Assembly (NCBI GenBank): GCA_005882115.1
Contig: VBEG01000025.1
Coordinates: forward strand, 81,001-145,000
From: Chloroflexota bacterium
Lineage (GTDB): Bacteria > Chloroflexota > Dormibacteria > Dormibacterales > Dormibacteraceae
DNA length: 64,000 nt
Reading direction: 5' to 3'
Shown: positions 1-8,635 of the stretch, one piece after another
How the letters are laid out: each line of letters opens with the position of its first letter
Numbering within the stretch: the first letter of the stretch is position 1
Position numbers and translations under genes: made by a program
The notes under the pieces: generated by a model
What the model saw: only the letters and a program-made list of their open reading frames with translations
The model's database searches: none
Told to the model about the DNA's origin: nothing

Positions 1-984
1 ATGGCAGGTTGCGCCGCTCCACAGAAGCTGGCGTCGTCGAGCTCCCCGCCGCCGGCATCACCCAGCGCCGCGAGCTCGCCATCGCCATCGCCGTCGCCGA
101 TCGCACCGCTGGCGATCGCTTCCGTCGCCTTTCATGCCGGCGAGATCGGTTTCGCCTACGCGCCGGTGATGGCGACCGCCAACGGGGGCGTGCCTCCGTA
201 CAGGTGGGCGGTCACCGCTGGCTCGTTTCCCGGCGGTCTGGTGATGGGCGCGACCGGCAAGGTTTCGGGCACGCCGAGCGCAACTGGAAACTTCTTGTTT
301 ACCGTTCAGGTCGCGGACGCGGTGGGCGGCAGCGCCAGCATCGGCACCTCGATCGCCGTGAGCAAGCACATCTCGGTAGCCGCAGCGTGCCCCACCCGAC
401 AGCCGTGCTCGGTCGAGGCCGGCTGCGTGACTGCGTGCGGAGTGTTTGGACACGCGTCGGGAGGCGTCGCCCCGTTCACCTACAAGGTGGTCGCCGGGGC
501 GCTCCCAACCGGCATGGGACTGAACGGCTTCTCGCTCACGAAGGCCTTTCCGTCGCCCGCGAAGGACTGGATCTTTTCAGTGAGGGTCACGGACGCGATC
601 GGCGCCACAGCGCAGACCACCGCCAAGTTCCATGTGTTTCCGCACATTGCTTTTACGGGCGCGCTGGCCGCCAACTGCAGTGGCGGCGGTACATGGGGAA
701 CTGGATGCACGATGCAGCCGGCATTGCCATACACGCTCGGCACTCCTGGACTCGCGCTGCCGCCCGTCAAGTTCAGTGTGATTTCCGGGCCGCCCCTACC
801 TAAGGACGTCAAATTCACGGCGCAAAACGGGACCGTCACCGGCATTTTTCCGGGCCAGATCTGCCCGTCAACTGGATATGACGCGGTCGTCAAGTTGGTT
901 CTCGTCGACGGGAGCATCTGCAGCTCAGGGACGTACTGCTCATCTGCTCCGGCGACCGTCACCGTCCACCTTCTCAGGTGCTAG
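1..984 (+). CDS. Surface lipoprotein with Ig-like (He_PIG-type) modules, 5' end probably cut off
   Basis: The frame is open from base 1 to the TAG at 982-984 (327 residues). It opens M-A-G-C-A-A-P, which resembles the end of a lipoprotein signal peptide with an Ala-Gly-Cys lipobox, so the real start probably lies before the window. A Ser/Pro-rich linker (about residues 13-33) leads into three beta-rich modules (about 36-120, 125-212 and 213-327). The first two share the pattern GGV.P[YF] ... LP.G ... V.DA.G seen in putative Ig domains. Several cysteines in modules two and three would suit disulfides outside the membrane. No enzyme motif is visible. A scaffold or adhesion role is inference. 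Confidence 0.6.
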   Translation: MAGCAAPQKLASSSSPPPASPSAASSPSPSPSPIAPLAIASVAFHAGEIGFAYAPVMATANGGVPPYRWAVTAGSFPGGLVMGATGKVSGTPSATGNFLFTVQVADAVGGSASIGTSIAVSKHISVAAACPTRQPCSVEAGCVTACGVFGHASGGVAPFTYKVVAGALPTGMGLNGFSLTKAFPSPAKDWIFSVRVTDAIGATAQTTAKFHVFPHIAFTGALAANCSGGGTWGTGCTMQPALPYTLGTPGLALPPVKFSVISGPPLPKDVKFTAQNGTVTGIFPGQICPSTGYDAVVKLVLVDGSICSSGTYCSSAPATVTVHLLRC

Positions 985-996
985 CCGCCTCGACAC

Positions 997-1040
997 ATAA
1001 CGGAGCCTTTATGCGTTATATTGGATAAAGGAACCTTTAT
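997..1040 (+). promoter_or_regulatory. Promoter with nested inverted repeats, probable ArsR autoregulatory operator
   Basis: A near-perfect palindrome ATAAAGG-AA-CCTTTAT spans 1025-1040 and runs into the ATG at 1039. A second inverted repeat, ATAACG/CGTTAT, has its arms at 997-1002 and 1014-1019. A -10-like TATATT sits at 1017-1022 between them. A repressor bound here would block both the promoter and the ribosome site, as expected for autoregulation by the ArsR protein that follows. The binding protein is inferred from position. Confidence 0.5.
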
Positions 1041-1362
1041 GTTTCTCCAGAACCCGCGAAACGAGCTGCCCGACCACTACCTGGCGTTCGCCAACCCGAC
1101 GCGCCTGCGCATCCTGGAGCGCCTGGCGGCGGTAGGCGAAGTGAACGTCAACGACCTGGCCCTCTTTCTCCGCATGAGCCAGCCGCGCATCTCGTGGCAC
1201 CTGCGGATGCTGCGGGTTGGCGGGGTGATCCGGACGCGCCGCGAAGGGCGCCAGGTCTACTGCTCGCTGGACCTGGAGAACATCCGGCGCTTTCGCGAGC
1301 GCCTGGACGAGATGCTCGGCATCACGTCAAGTCGCAAAGTTCGGGAGGAGGTTGGGGCATGA
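1039..1362 (+). CDS. ArsR-family winged-helix regulator
   Basis: A 107-residue winged helix-turn-helix protein. The ArsR core reads [11 protein letters not shown] ... [23 protein letters not shown] ... [17 protein letters not shown]. The Cys-containing metal motif (ELCVCDL) of classical ArsR/SmtB sensors is absent (VNVNDLA instead), so it probably senses something other than arsenic or zinc. I prefer the ATG at 1039 because AAGGA precedes it by six bases. A TTG at 1021 would add six residues. Its stop overlaps the ino1 start as ATGA, so the two are translationally coupled and this protein probably controls the whole inositol-lipid operon. Confidence 0.85.
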   Translation: MFLQNPRNELPDHYLAFANPTRLRILERLAAVGEVNVNDLALFLRMSQPRISWHLRMLRVGGVIRTRREGRQVYCSLDLENIRRFRERLDEMLGITSSRKVREEVGA

Positions 1363-2546
1363 GCGCCAATCACAAGAACGGTCATCGCAATGGCAAAGTC
1401 CGCGTGGCCATCGTCGGGGTAGGCAACTGCGCCTCCTCGCTTGTCCAGGGCGTGCACTACTACCGCGACGCATCGACGAAGGACTCCGTGCCGGGCCTGA
1501 TGCACGTCGACCTCGGCGGCTATCACATACGCGACATCGAATTTGTCGCCGCGTTCGACATCGACAAGAACAAGGTCGGCCTCGACCTGTCAGAAGCAAT
1601 CTTCGCCAAGCCCAACAACACCGTGAAGTTCAGCGACGTGCCCAAGACCGGAGTCAAGGTCCAGCGCGGCATGACGCACGACGGCATAGGCAAATACCTG
1701 TCCGACATCGTGCAGAAGGCGCCGGGAGAGACATCCGACGTGGTCGGCATCTTGAAAAAGACCAAGGCAGACGTCGTCGTCAGCTACCTCCCGGTCGGCT
1801 CGGAAGAGGCGACTAAGTGGTATGTGGAACAAGCTCTGACCGCAGGCGTCGGTTTCGTCAACTGCATACCCGTCTTCATCGCGCGCGAGCCTTACTGGCA
1901 GAAGCGGTTCCTCGACAAGAACCTGCCGATCATCGGCGACGACATCAAGTCCCAGGTCGGCGCCACGATCATCCACCGCGTGCTGACGCGCCTGTTCCGC
2001 GACCGCGGCGTCAAGCTCGAGCGCACCTACCAGCTCAACTTCGGCGGCAACACCGACTTCCTCAACATGCTGGAGCGCGACCGCCTCATGTCGAAGAAGA
2101 TCTCCAAGACGCGATCTGTCACATCGCAGCTCGACTACGACATCGGCAAGGACAACGTCCACATCGGACCCTCCGACTACGTGCCGTGGCTCAACGACCG
2201 CAAGTGGGCCTACATCCGCCTCGAGGGCCGTTCCTTCGGCGACGTGCCGCTCAATGTGGAGCTCAAGCTCGAGGTCGTCGATTCCCCCAACTCGGCGGGC
2301 ATCGTGATCGACGCCGTGCGCTGCGCCAAGCTGGCGCTCGACCGCGGCATCGGCGGAGCGCTCGAGGCGCCGAGCTCGTACTTCATGAAGTCGCCGCCCG
2401 TGCAATACAGCGACAACGAAGCCAGAAACCTGGTGGAGGAGTTCATCGAAGGTGATAAGGCGGGGGTCAATGGGCGGAACGGCCGTGACGGACGCGTCCG
2501 CCGCGCCTCGACCCGCACGAAACCGACCGCAACTGCTCGCCGCTAG
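1359..2546 (+). CDS. ino1: Inositol-3-phosphate synthase (myo-inositol-1-phosphate synthase)
   Basis: It converts glucose-6-phosphate to L-myo-inositol-3-phosphate with NAD+. The 395-residue protein has the N-terminal Rossmann motif [12 protein letters not shown] (about 12-23), then family segments such as [10 protein letters not shown] and the asparagine-rich [12 protein letters not shown], and a central [12 protein letters not shown] stretch. Length fits the short bacterial/archaeal type. A strong ribosome site GGGAGGAGG (1343-1351) precedes ATG 1359, which overlaps the ArsR stop. The last 35 or so residues are Arg/Thr-rich and lie over the start of the next gene. It would feed inositol to the phosphatidylinositol genes downstream. 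Confidence 0.95.
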   Translation: MSANHKNGHRNGKVRVAIVGVGNCASSLVQGVHYYRDASTKDSVPGLMHVDLGGYHIRDIEFVAAFDIDKNKVGLDLSEAIFAKPNNTVKFSDVPKTGVKVQRGMTHDGIGKYLSDIVQKAPGETSDVVGILKKTKADVVVSYLPVGSEEATKWYVEQALTAGVGFVNCIPVFIAREPYWQKRFLDKNLPIIGDDIKSQVGATIIHRVLTRLFRDRGVKLERTYQLNFGGNTDFLNMLERDRLMSKKISKTRSVTSQLDYDIGKDNVHIGPSDYVPWLNDRKWAYIRLEGRSFGDVPLNVELKLEVVDSPNSAGIVIDAVRCAKLALDRGIGGALEAPSSYFMKSPPVQYSDNEARNLVEEFIEGDKAGVNGRNGRDGRVRRASTRTKPTATARR

Positions 2547-3375
2547 TTATAGGGCCGGCGCGCGTCTGCTCCGGGCGACGCCATCCGAGCTGCGGCACGC
2601 GGCCGCGGCGCCTGGTGGCCTTGCCTGGTTCTGGCTGAGCGGCGCACAGCGTAGCGCCGCGCTCGACAACTACGCCGCCGCGCTCGGTCGCGACCGCAAC
2701 GATCCGGACGTGGCGCGCGTTGCAAGGCGCGCCTTTCAGAACTATGGCCGCGTGCTGATGGACTTCCTACTTCTCGGCAGCCTCACGCCATCCGAGCTCA
2801 TCGCACGAATGACCAACGATGGCCGCGAAAATCTTGATGCCGCCCTCGCCGGTGGACGCGGCGCCATCATGGCGGTGCCCCATATGGGGTCCTGGGATAT
2901 GGCCGGCTCCTACGCCGGCGCGCTCGGATATCGCATCGCCGCCGTAGCTGAGCGATTCCCAGGATCGCTCAACGAGGCCGTCGTCCAGACGCGTCAGCGT
3001 TTTGGGCTGAACGTGATCATGCTGGGTCGCTCGGCGGTGCGGGAGATCACCGACGCGCTGAAGGCGAACTCGATTGTCGCGTTGCTGTGCGACCTGGAAC
3101 AGGGGCCTGGAGTCCCTGTCAGGTTTTTCGGCCGCCAGGCGGTCGTACCCGGTGGCCCCGCCGCGATCGCGCTCAAGACCGGCGCCGCGTTGGTGCCGGC
3201 CTGCCAGTATGCGATCTCGCCTGGCCTGTATCACGTCCACCTCGATCCGGCGCTCGCCCTCTCAGGTGAGGACACCAAAGAAGGTTTGATGCAGCGAGTG
3301 GTGGACCGTTTCGAGTATTTCATCAAGGAGCGACCCGACCAGTGGTATGCGTTCCGGCCGATGTTCAGTCGCTGA
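2470..3375 (+). CDS. LpxL/HtrB-type lysophospholipid acyltransferase, candidate PatA
   Basis: A 301-residue member of the lipid A lauroyl/PIM acyltransferase family. The catalytic HX4D motif appears as HMGSWD, followed by family segments such as ALLCDLEQG and [16 protein letters not shown]. In mycobacteria the homologue PatA acylates phosphatidylinositol mannosides at the cytoplasmic face of the membrane. That role is inferred here from neighbours ino1, the PimA-like transferase and the CDP-alcohol transferase. ATG 2470 follows AAGGCGGGGG and overlaps the ino1 tail by 77 bases. A GTG at 2452 is an alternative. Confidence 0.85.
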   Translation: MGGTAVTDASAAPRPARNRPQLLAASYRAGARLLRATPSELRHAAAAPGGLAWFWLSGAQRSAALDNYAAALGRDRNDPDVARVARRAFQNYGRVLMDFLLLGSLTPSELIARMTNDGRENLDAALAGGRGAIMAVPHMGSWDMAGSYAGALGYRIAAVAERFPGSLNEAVVQTRQRFGLNVIMLGRSAVREITDALKANSIVALLCDLEQGPGVPVRFFGRQAVVPGGPAAIALKTGAALVPACQYAISPGLYHVHLDPALALSGEDTKEGLMQRVVDRFEYFIKERPDQWYAFRPMFSR

Positions 3376-3378
3376 GGG

Positions 3379-4257
3379 ATGGGCGAGTGGACATGGCGCG
3401 CCTTCAAGATCGTGCAATCGATCGTCGAGCGCCTGCCGCGCTCCTGGGCGTATGCCGTCGCGGTGCTTGCGGCAAGGATCGCGTGGTGGTTCTCGCCGCT
3501 GGCCCGCCCGCGGCTCGAGTTCAACCTGAAGATCGCATGCCCGGAGCTCGAGCGCGATCCCGCCGAGTTGCGCCGCATCTCGAAGTTGAATTTCCGCCAC
3601 CACGCCAAGGCATACGCGGACCTGATGCAGCTGCCGCGCGCGAGGGTCGAATCCATGCGCATGCGACTGAAGGTGCAGGGCTGGGAGCACGTGGACGCGG
3701 CTCGCGCCGAGGGCAAGGGCGCACTTGTCGTGTCGTGCCACATGGGCTCGTACGAGGTCGTGGCGGCGATCTGGTCGGCGACGCTGGCGCCAGTCAGTTT
3801 TTTCGCCGAGGAGCTGGAACCGCGAGCGCTCTTCGAGTGGTATCGCGACACGCGAGCACGACTGGGGATCAGCGTGCTGACGCTCGACCACGGCGGCATC
3901 CGCAAGGTGCTGGAGGCCTTGCGCGACCAGGAGATGGTGATCACTGCGATCGACCGCGATATCACCGGGACCGGCTACCTGATGCCTTTTTTCGGCAAGC
4001 TGGCACCCATCCCGCTCGGCCCCGCCGCGATCGCGCTGCGCCTCGGCACCCCGCTCTTTCCGGTTTGCGTTTACCGGTTGCCGGACGATACGTATATGGC
4101 AGAGGGGACCCCCCTGATCTACGCAAAGTCGACCGGCAACGCGCGGGCCGACCAGGTGAGCGCGACCGAACAGCTTCTGCGGCGCATCGAAGGGTTCATC
4201 CAGCGCCACCCCGAGCAGTGGCACGTGCCGCATCGGATCTGGACGGGCTCGCCTTGA
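3379..4257 (+). CDS. Second LpxL/HtrB-type acyltransferase
   Basis: A 292-residue paralogue of the preceding gene, three bases downstream. The HX4[DE] motif is HMGSYE, so the acidic partner is Glu rather than Asp, which is common in this family. Further family segments are AIDRDITGTGYLMPFFG and LGPAAIALRLGTPLFP. Two adjacent acyltransferases suggest that two positions of one lipid are acylated, or that the two copies divide substrates. Mycobacteria have one PatA in the equivalent pimA-pgsA cluster, so the doubling is noteworthy. Confidence 0.85.
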   Translation: MGEWTWRAFKIVQSIVERLPRSWAYAVAVLAARIAWWFSPLARPRLEFNLKIACPELERDPAELRRISKLNFRHHAKAYADLMQLPRARVESMRMRLKVQGWEHVDAARAEGKGALVVSCHMGSYEVVAAIWSATLAPVSFFAEELEPRALFEWYRDTRARLGISVLTLDHGGIRKVLEALRDQEMVITAIDRDITGTGYLMPFFGKLAPIPLGPAAIALRLGTPLFPVCVYRLPDDTYMAEGTPLIYAKSTGNARADQVSATEQLLRRIEGFIQRHPEQWHVPHRIWTGSP

Positions 4258-4282
4258 GGATCGCGCCATGAGGATCGCGCCA
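4255..4282 (+). repeat. Perfect 14-base tandem duplication in front of pimA
   Basis: TGAGGATCGCGCCA occurs twice in direct succession (4255-4268 and 4269-4282). The first copy holds the stop codon of the acyltransferase. The duplication creates an extra ATG at 4268 that starts a five-codon frame (M-R-I-A-P-stop) whose TGA overlaps the ATG of the next gene at 4282. Confidence 0.9.
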
Positions 4283-5451
4283 TGAGGGTGGGGCTGGTCT
4301 CGCCGTATGACTTTGCGTCTCCCGGCGGCGTCAACGACCATGTCCGCAACCTCGCGGTCCGCCTCCAGGAGCTCGGCCATGAGAGCCGCATCTTCGCGCC
4401 CTCCAGCCGCGCCGACGTCGGATTCGACAAAGCACGCTTCTATCGGATCGGAACGCCGATCGCGATTCCGGTCAACGACTCCGTGGCTCGGATCACGCTG
4501 AGCTTTCACCTGGCCAACCAGGTCGCCGCGATCGTCGCGGACGAGCGCTTCGACGTCCTTCATTTCCACGAGCCGCTGATGCCCGCGCTGCCGATGACGA
4601 TGCTGCGGATGTCGACCACCGCCAATGTCGGCACCTTCCACGCCTTCGCAACTTCGAACGTCGGTTACTACTACGGGCGCCTGCTGCTCCAGCCGTACCT
4701 CACGCATCTGCATCGCGCGATCGCGGTCAGTGAGCCCGCGCGAGCGTTTGTGAACCGATACTTTCCCGAGTTTCCGATGCGAGTGATCCCGAACGGGATT
4801 GACCTCGACGTCTACCGGCCGGGTCTTGCGCCCATCCGCCATCTGCGCGACGACAACCTGAACATCCTGTTCGTCGGTCGCCTCGAAAAGCGAAAAGGCC
4901 TCGGTGATCTGCTGCGTGCATATCGTGCGATGGGCTCGCGCGTTCCGCGCGTGCGGTTGATCATCGTGGGCGACGGCCCGCTGCGCGGCCGCGTCGAGTC
5001 GTACATCGCGCGGCACCGACTGGCCAATGTGGTCATGGCCGGCTACGTGCCCGATTCCGTCAAGCCGCGCTACTACAACAGCGCCGACATCTTCTGCGCG
5101 CCGGCCACGGGTGCCGAGAGTTTCGGCATCGTCCTCCTGGAAGCGCTCGCGTCGGGGCTGCCGGTCGTGGCGACAGAGGTGCCCGGCTACATGTCGGTGT
5201 TGGAGCCAGGGCGAGACAGCATCACGGTGCCGCCGAAGAACTGGCGCGAGCTGGCTGCGTCGTTGGTCATCCTCGCTCGCGACCCCCAGCTGCGCACACG
5301 GCTCGCCGACTACGCGCTGGAGAAGGCGCGCCGCTACTCATGGAAGCTGGTCGCTTCCGAGGTCGTCGAAATCTATCAAGACGCGCGCAAGGCACTCGCC
5401 GCGGAACCGGTGCCGACGCTGGAGGTGAGCAGTGTTCACCACGCGGTTTGA
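4282..5451 (+). CDS. pimA: GT4 glycosyltransferase, PimA-like phosphatidylinositol alpha-mannosyltransferase
   Basis: A 389-residue GT-B fold enzyme. The N-terminus, VGLVSPYDFASPGGVNDHV, closely follows PimA (PY.F..PGGVQ.HV) with its acceptor-side glycine loop. The C-terminal donor domain has FVGRLEKRKGL, IVGDGPLRG and the GT4 E-x7-E motif ESFGIVLLE. PimA transfers mannose from GDP-mannose to phosphatidylinositol on the inner membrane face. The CDP-alcohol transferase follows with a 20-base overlap and acyltransferases precede, the same functional group as pgsA-patA-pimA of mycobacteria in a different order. Donor and acceptor are inferred from this similarity. Confidence 0.85.
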   Translation: MRVGLVSPYDFASPGGVNDHVRNLAVRLQELGHESRIFAPSSRADVGFDKARFYRIGTPIAIPVNDSVARITLSFHLANQVAAIVADERFDVLHFHEPLMPALPMTMLRMSTTANVGTFHAFATSNVGYYYGRLLLQPYLTHLHRAIAVSEPARAFVNRYFPEFPMRVIPNGIDLDVYRPGLAPIRHLRDDNLNILFVGRLEKRKGLGDLLRAYRAMGSRVPRVRLIIVGDGPLRGRVESYIARHRLANVVMAGYVPDSVKPRYYNSADIFCAPATGAESFGIVLLEALASGLPVVATEVPGYMSVLEPGRDSITVPPKNWRELAASLVILARDPQLRTRLADYALEKARRYSWKLVASEVVEIYQDARKALAAEPVPTLEVSSVHHAV

Positions 5452-6097
5452 AGCCTGGGTCCGGAGGCATGCGGACGCGCTGATGGCTGCACTGGGCCGC
5501 ACGCCCCTTACCCCGAATCAGGTCACCGTGGTCGGTCTCGGGCTGACCTTTCTCGCGGCGGGCCTCGCGGCGTTCGGCCAGCTACGCTGGGCCGGAGTCG
5601 TGCTCATCTTCGCCGGCACGTGCGATATCCTCGATGGCGCGCTTGCTCGCTCGACCAGGGCGAGCTATCCCTACGGCGCATTTCTGGACTCCACCCTCGA
5701 CCGCTACTCGGAAGGCGCGGTGTATCTGGGGCTCGCGGCCTACTTCGTCACCATCGACCCGCCGCTGCAGGAGTGGCTCATCCTGGCCACGCTGGCGGCG
5801 CTCGCGGGCTCGTTCCTGGTCAGCTACGTGCGGGCAAGGGCGCAGAGCCTGGGATTCGCCTGCAAGACCGGTCTCTTCCAGCGCCCGGAGCGAGTCGTGG
5901 TGACGGTCATCGGTTTGCTCCTGGGCGGCTGGTGGCTGTATGGAATCGTCTTCCTGCTCGCGATCGTGACTAACATCACAGCCTTGCAACGCATCCGCGA
6001 GGTCTGGCTGCAGGGGCGCGCGCAACGACTCGAGCGGGAGCGTGAGATCAAGGCCCAGGCCACGGCGAGCCGTCCGGCCCCCAACCAGGCGCCTTGA
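5432..6097 (+). CDS. pgsA: CDP-alcohol phosphatidyltransferase, probable phosphatidylinositol-phosphate synthase
   Basis: A 221-residue integral membrane enzyme with about five or six hydrophobic segments. The full CDP-alcohol signature DxxDGxxAR...GxxxDxxxD is present as DILDGALAR, then GAFLDSTLDR. In this setting (ino1 upstream, PimA-like immediately before) the likely acceptor is inositol phosphate, giving phosphatidylinositol phosphate. Phosphatidylglycerophosphate synthase is the main alternative. The GTG start at 5432 overlaps pimA by 20 bases. The C-terminus is charged and cytoplasmic. Confidence 0.8.
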   Translation: MFTTRFEAWVRRHADALMAALGRTPLTPNQVTVVGLGLTFLAAGLAAFGQLRWAGVVLIFAGTCDILDGALARSTRASYPYGAFLDSTLDRYSEGAVYLGLAAYFVTIDPPLQEWLILATLAALAGSFLVSYVRARAQSLGFACKTGLFQRPERVVVTVIGLLLGGWWLYGIVFLLAIVTNITALQRIREVWLQGRAQRLEREREIKAQATASRPAPNQAP

Positions 6098-7044
6098 CAG
6101 ATCCGTTCGGCGCCGTCGTCGGCCACGGCCAAGCGCTGGACCAGCTGCGAGCGCAGATCAATTCGGACCGCCTCGCCCACGCCTACTTGTTCGTCGGCGA
6201 GTCAGGCCTGGGCAAGTCCGCCACCGCGCGTGCGCTCGCCTCAGCCCTGCTTCCAGAGGCTCCTCTGAAGCGAAATCCCGACTACTGGGAGGACGACCGG
6301 ATCAAGCCACTATCGATCAATGAGATCCGGCTCCTGCCCGACAAACCGCCCGAGTTTCACGAGCTTTCCCTGCAGGCGTTCCTTAACCTGAAGCCGGCCG
6401 TCGGCTCGCGCAGGGTCGCGGTGGTGACCAACGTCGGCCGCCTCCGCGACCAGGACCAGGGTGTCCTGCTGAAGACCCTCGAGGAGCCGCATCCCCACCG
6501 GGTCATCGTGCTCACGACGCCGAGCCTCAACCCCTTCGTGGTGCTTCCCACGGTCGTTTCGCGATGCCAGCGCCTGTTCTTCCACCCCGTGCCGGCGCCC
6601 GAGATCGAGAAGCTGCTCGGTTCGCATGGCGTCGATGCCGGGCGCGCGAAGCTGCTCGCCGATCTATCCAGCGGCCGCCCCGGCTGGGCGATGCGAAGGG
6701 CAAGCGACGAGAGCGTCATCGAGCTCCATCATTCGTGGACGCAGCGCTTGGAAGAAATCTTCGGCGCGCCCGCGGACGTTCCGCTGCACCTCGCGGCGCA
6801 GCTCGACTCCGAGCAGATGGGGTGGCGGCGCAGTGAAGGCGATGAGGAAGATCCCGCGCTTTTCGCGATCGCCAGCTGGCAGATCGAGCTTCGGCGCCGC
6901 ATGCTGGCGAGCCGCGGCCGCGAGCAAGGACGCTGGGCGAGGTTGCTGGAGCTCTCCTACGACACGCTCGGCTACCTGGAGCAGAACGTCAGCCCGCGAT
7001 TGGCCTTCGAAACTTTTCTGCTCGAATGTCGAAAAGCGTCATAA
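6094..7044 (+). CDS. holB: DNA polymerase III delta-prime subunit
   Basis: A 316-residue clamp-loader AAA+ subunit. Walker A appears as GESGLGKS (about 34-41) and the SRC sensor motif as VVSRCQR. The DEAD-like Walker B is replaced by VVTNVGRL and the zinc-finger cysteines typical of many HolB/DnaX proteins are missing, so this is a reduced delta-prime that probably hydrolyses ATP poorly or not at all. It starts with TTG at 6094, overlapping the previous stop as TTGA, and its end overlaps hisC by 19 bases. Its placement in a lipid operon looks incidental. Confidence 0.85.
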   Translation: MTDPFGAVVGHGQALDQLRAQINSDRLAHAYLFVGESGLGKSATARALASALLPEAPLKRNPDYWEDDRIKPLSINEIRLLPDKPPEFHELSLQAFLNLKPAVGSRRVAVVTNVGRLRDQDQGVLLKTLEEPHPHRVIVLTTPSLNPFVVLPTVVSRCQRLFFHPVPAPEIEKLLGSHGVDAGRAKLLADLSSGRPGWAMRRASDESVIELHHSWTQRLEEIFGAPADVPLHLAAQLDSEQMGWRRSEGDEEDPALFAIASWQIELRRRMLASRGREQGRWARLLELSYDTLGYLEQNVSPRLAFETFLLECRKAS

Positions 7045-8072
7045 GGCGGGCGCTCCAGGGGTTCCAGGCCTACACGCCCGGCGAGCAGCCGCCGGATGGT
7101 GAGGGCTGGGTCAAGCTCAACACCAACGAGTCGCCGCTACCGCCCTCGCCTAGGGTGATCGAGGCGATCAAGGCTGCCGCGACCGATTCGCTCCGCCTGT
7201 ATCCGAGCCCAACCGCGCAGCCGGCGCGCGAGGCCATCGCCCGGCGATTCGAACTCGAACCCTCGCAGGTGATCGCGGGCAATGGCGGAGACGAGCTGAT
7301 CGAGATGTGCTTCCGCGCGTTCGCGGGCGCCGGCGATACCGTTGCCTATCCGACCCCGACCTATCCGCTCCTCGAGCCGCTTTGCCGCATGCACGAGGCC
7401 GAGCCGTCCACACATCCCACAGAGCTCCCGTGGGAGCTGCCTCCCAGTCTCGGGCCTGACCCCGCTCCCCTCAAGTTCATCGTCAACCCGAACTCGCCGA
7501 CCGGTGCGCTGTTTCCGATGCCCGATGTCGAATCCGTGGTCGCGGTGTCGTCGGGGGTGGTTGCCATTGACGAGGCATACGTCGACTTCGCTCCGCAGTC
7601 CTGCCTTCCGCTGCTCGAGCATCACGAGAATGTCGTGCTCCTACGCACCTTCTCCAAGTCGTACGGGCTGGCTGGCCTTCGCATCGGCTTCGCGCTGGGT
7701 CCGCGGGACGTGATCGAGGCGCTGAGCTCGGTCAAGGACTCGTACAACGTCGACCGTCTGGCCATTGCCGCCGCGGTGGCGGCGATCGAGGATGAAGATC
7801 ATCACCGCGAGCTCGTCGAAGAGGTGATCAAGAACCGTGGCGAGCTGGCCCGAGCGCTGGCTGAGATGGAGTTCGACCTCGTTCCTTCGGCCACGAACTT
7901 CATCTTTGCGAAGCCTCCAAAGGCCGCGGCAGCTGTCGTCGCCGGGCTGCGCGAGCGCAAGATCCTGGTCCGCCATTACGATCGGGAGCCGATCGCCGGT
8001 TGGGTCCGGATCACGGTCGGCACGCGCGAACAGCACGAAACGCTGATCGCAGCCTTGAAGGAGATTCTGTGA
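7026..8072 (+). CDS. hisC: Histidinol-phosphate aminotransferase
   Basis: A 348-residue PLP-dependent class I/II aminotransferase. The N-terminal LNTNESPLPPSP, the phosphate-binding GNGGDELI, the central NPNSPTG, the IDEAYVDF loop and the PLP lysine in TFSKSYGLAGLRIG are all in order. It converts imidazole-acetol phosphate to histidinol phosphate. No other his gene is nearby, so an aromatic or other amino acid substrate is possible. ATG 7026 lies inside the end of holB, and the stop overlaps the next start as GTGA. Confidence 0.9.
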   Translation: MSKSVIRRALQGFQAYTPGEQPPDGEGWVKLNTNESPLPPSPRVIEAIKAAATDSLRLYPSPTAQPAREAIARRFELEPSQVIAGNGGDELIEMCFRAFAGAGDTVAYPTPTYPLLEPLCRMHEAEPSTHPTELPWELPPSLGPDPAPLKFIVNPNSPTGALFPMPDVESVVAVSSGVVAIDEAYVDFAPQSCLPLLEHHENVVLLRTFSKSYGLAGLRIGFALGPRDVIEALSSVKDSYNVDRLAIAAAVAAIEDEDHHRELVEEVIKNRGELARALAEMEFDLVPSATNFIFAKPPKAAAAVVAGLRERKILVRHYDREPIAGWVRITVGTREQHETLIAALKEIL

Positions 8073-8635
8073 GCACACCCACCAGGGACGAGGCGTGGGA
8101 GCTCGTCACGTCGATGACGAAATCCGACCAGCTGCGCCGGCACATGCGCAGCGTGGAGGCCGCGATGCGCGCTTACGCGCGGCGCTTCGGCGAGGACGAG
8201 GAGCGTTGGGGCGTGCTCGGCCTGATCCACGACTGGGACTACGAATCGGGTCCCACCCTCGACCTGCACCCGATGCGCGGCATCCAGATGCTGCGCGACA
8301 AAGGCTGGCCCGAGGACATCCTCGAAGACATCGCCTCGCACGCCGACTATCTCAACGTGGCGCGCGACAGCAACGCGCGGAAGGCTCTCTACGCGGTCGA
8401 CGAGATGTGCGGGTTCATCATCGCGTGTGCCTTGGTCAAGCCGGACAGGTCGTTGAGCGCGGTCGAAGCATCCACGGTGCGCAAGAAGATGAAGGACAAG
8501 GCTTTCGCCCGCGGCGTGCACCGAGACGAGCTGGTCGCGGGCGCAGAGGTGCTCGGTATACCCTTCGACGAGCACGTGGAGTTCGTCCGCGATGCCCTGA
8601 AGCCGATCGCACAGGAGCTGGGACTGAATCCATGA
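8069..8635 (+). CDS. HD-domain hydrolase
   Basis: A 188-residue HD superfamily protein. The metal-binding pieces are H of RRHMRSVE, the HD pair in GLIHDWDYE, the H of ASHADYL and a downstream Asp in YAVDEMCGF. Such proteins cleave phosphate esters or nucleotides. The substrate is unknown. GTG 8069 is preceded by AAGGAGAT and overlaps the hisC stop, and its own stop overlaps the following ATG (ATGA). An in-frame upstream extension to 8000 is rejected because the ribosome site and overlap fit 8069. Confidence 0.8.
   Translation: MSTPTRDEAWELVTSMTKSDQLRRHMRSVEAAMRAYARRFGEDEERWGVLGLIHDWDYESGPTLDLHPMRGIQMLRDKGWPEDILEDIASHADYLNVARDSNARKALYAVDEMCGFIIACALVKPDRSLSAVEASTVRKKMKDKAFARGVHRDELVAGAEVLGIPFDEHVEFVRDALKPIAQELGLNP

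Noticed and set aside
3262..5016. 584-residue minus-strand frame across the acyltransferase and pimA genes
   Set aside because: Its composition is typical of antisense shadow (Arg/His/Asp-rich, no motifs) and it covers three well-supported genes.
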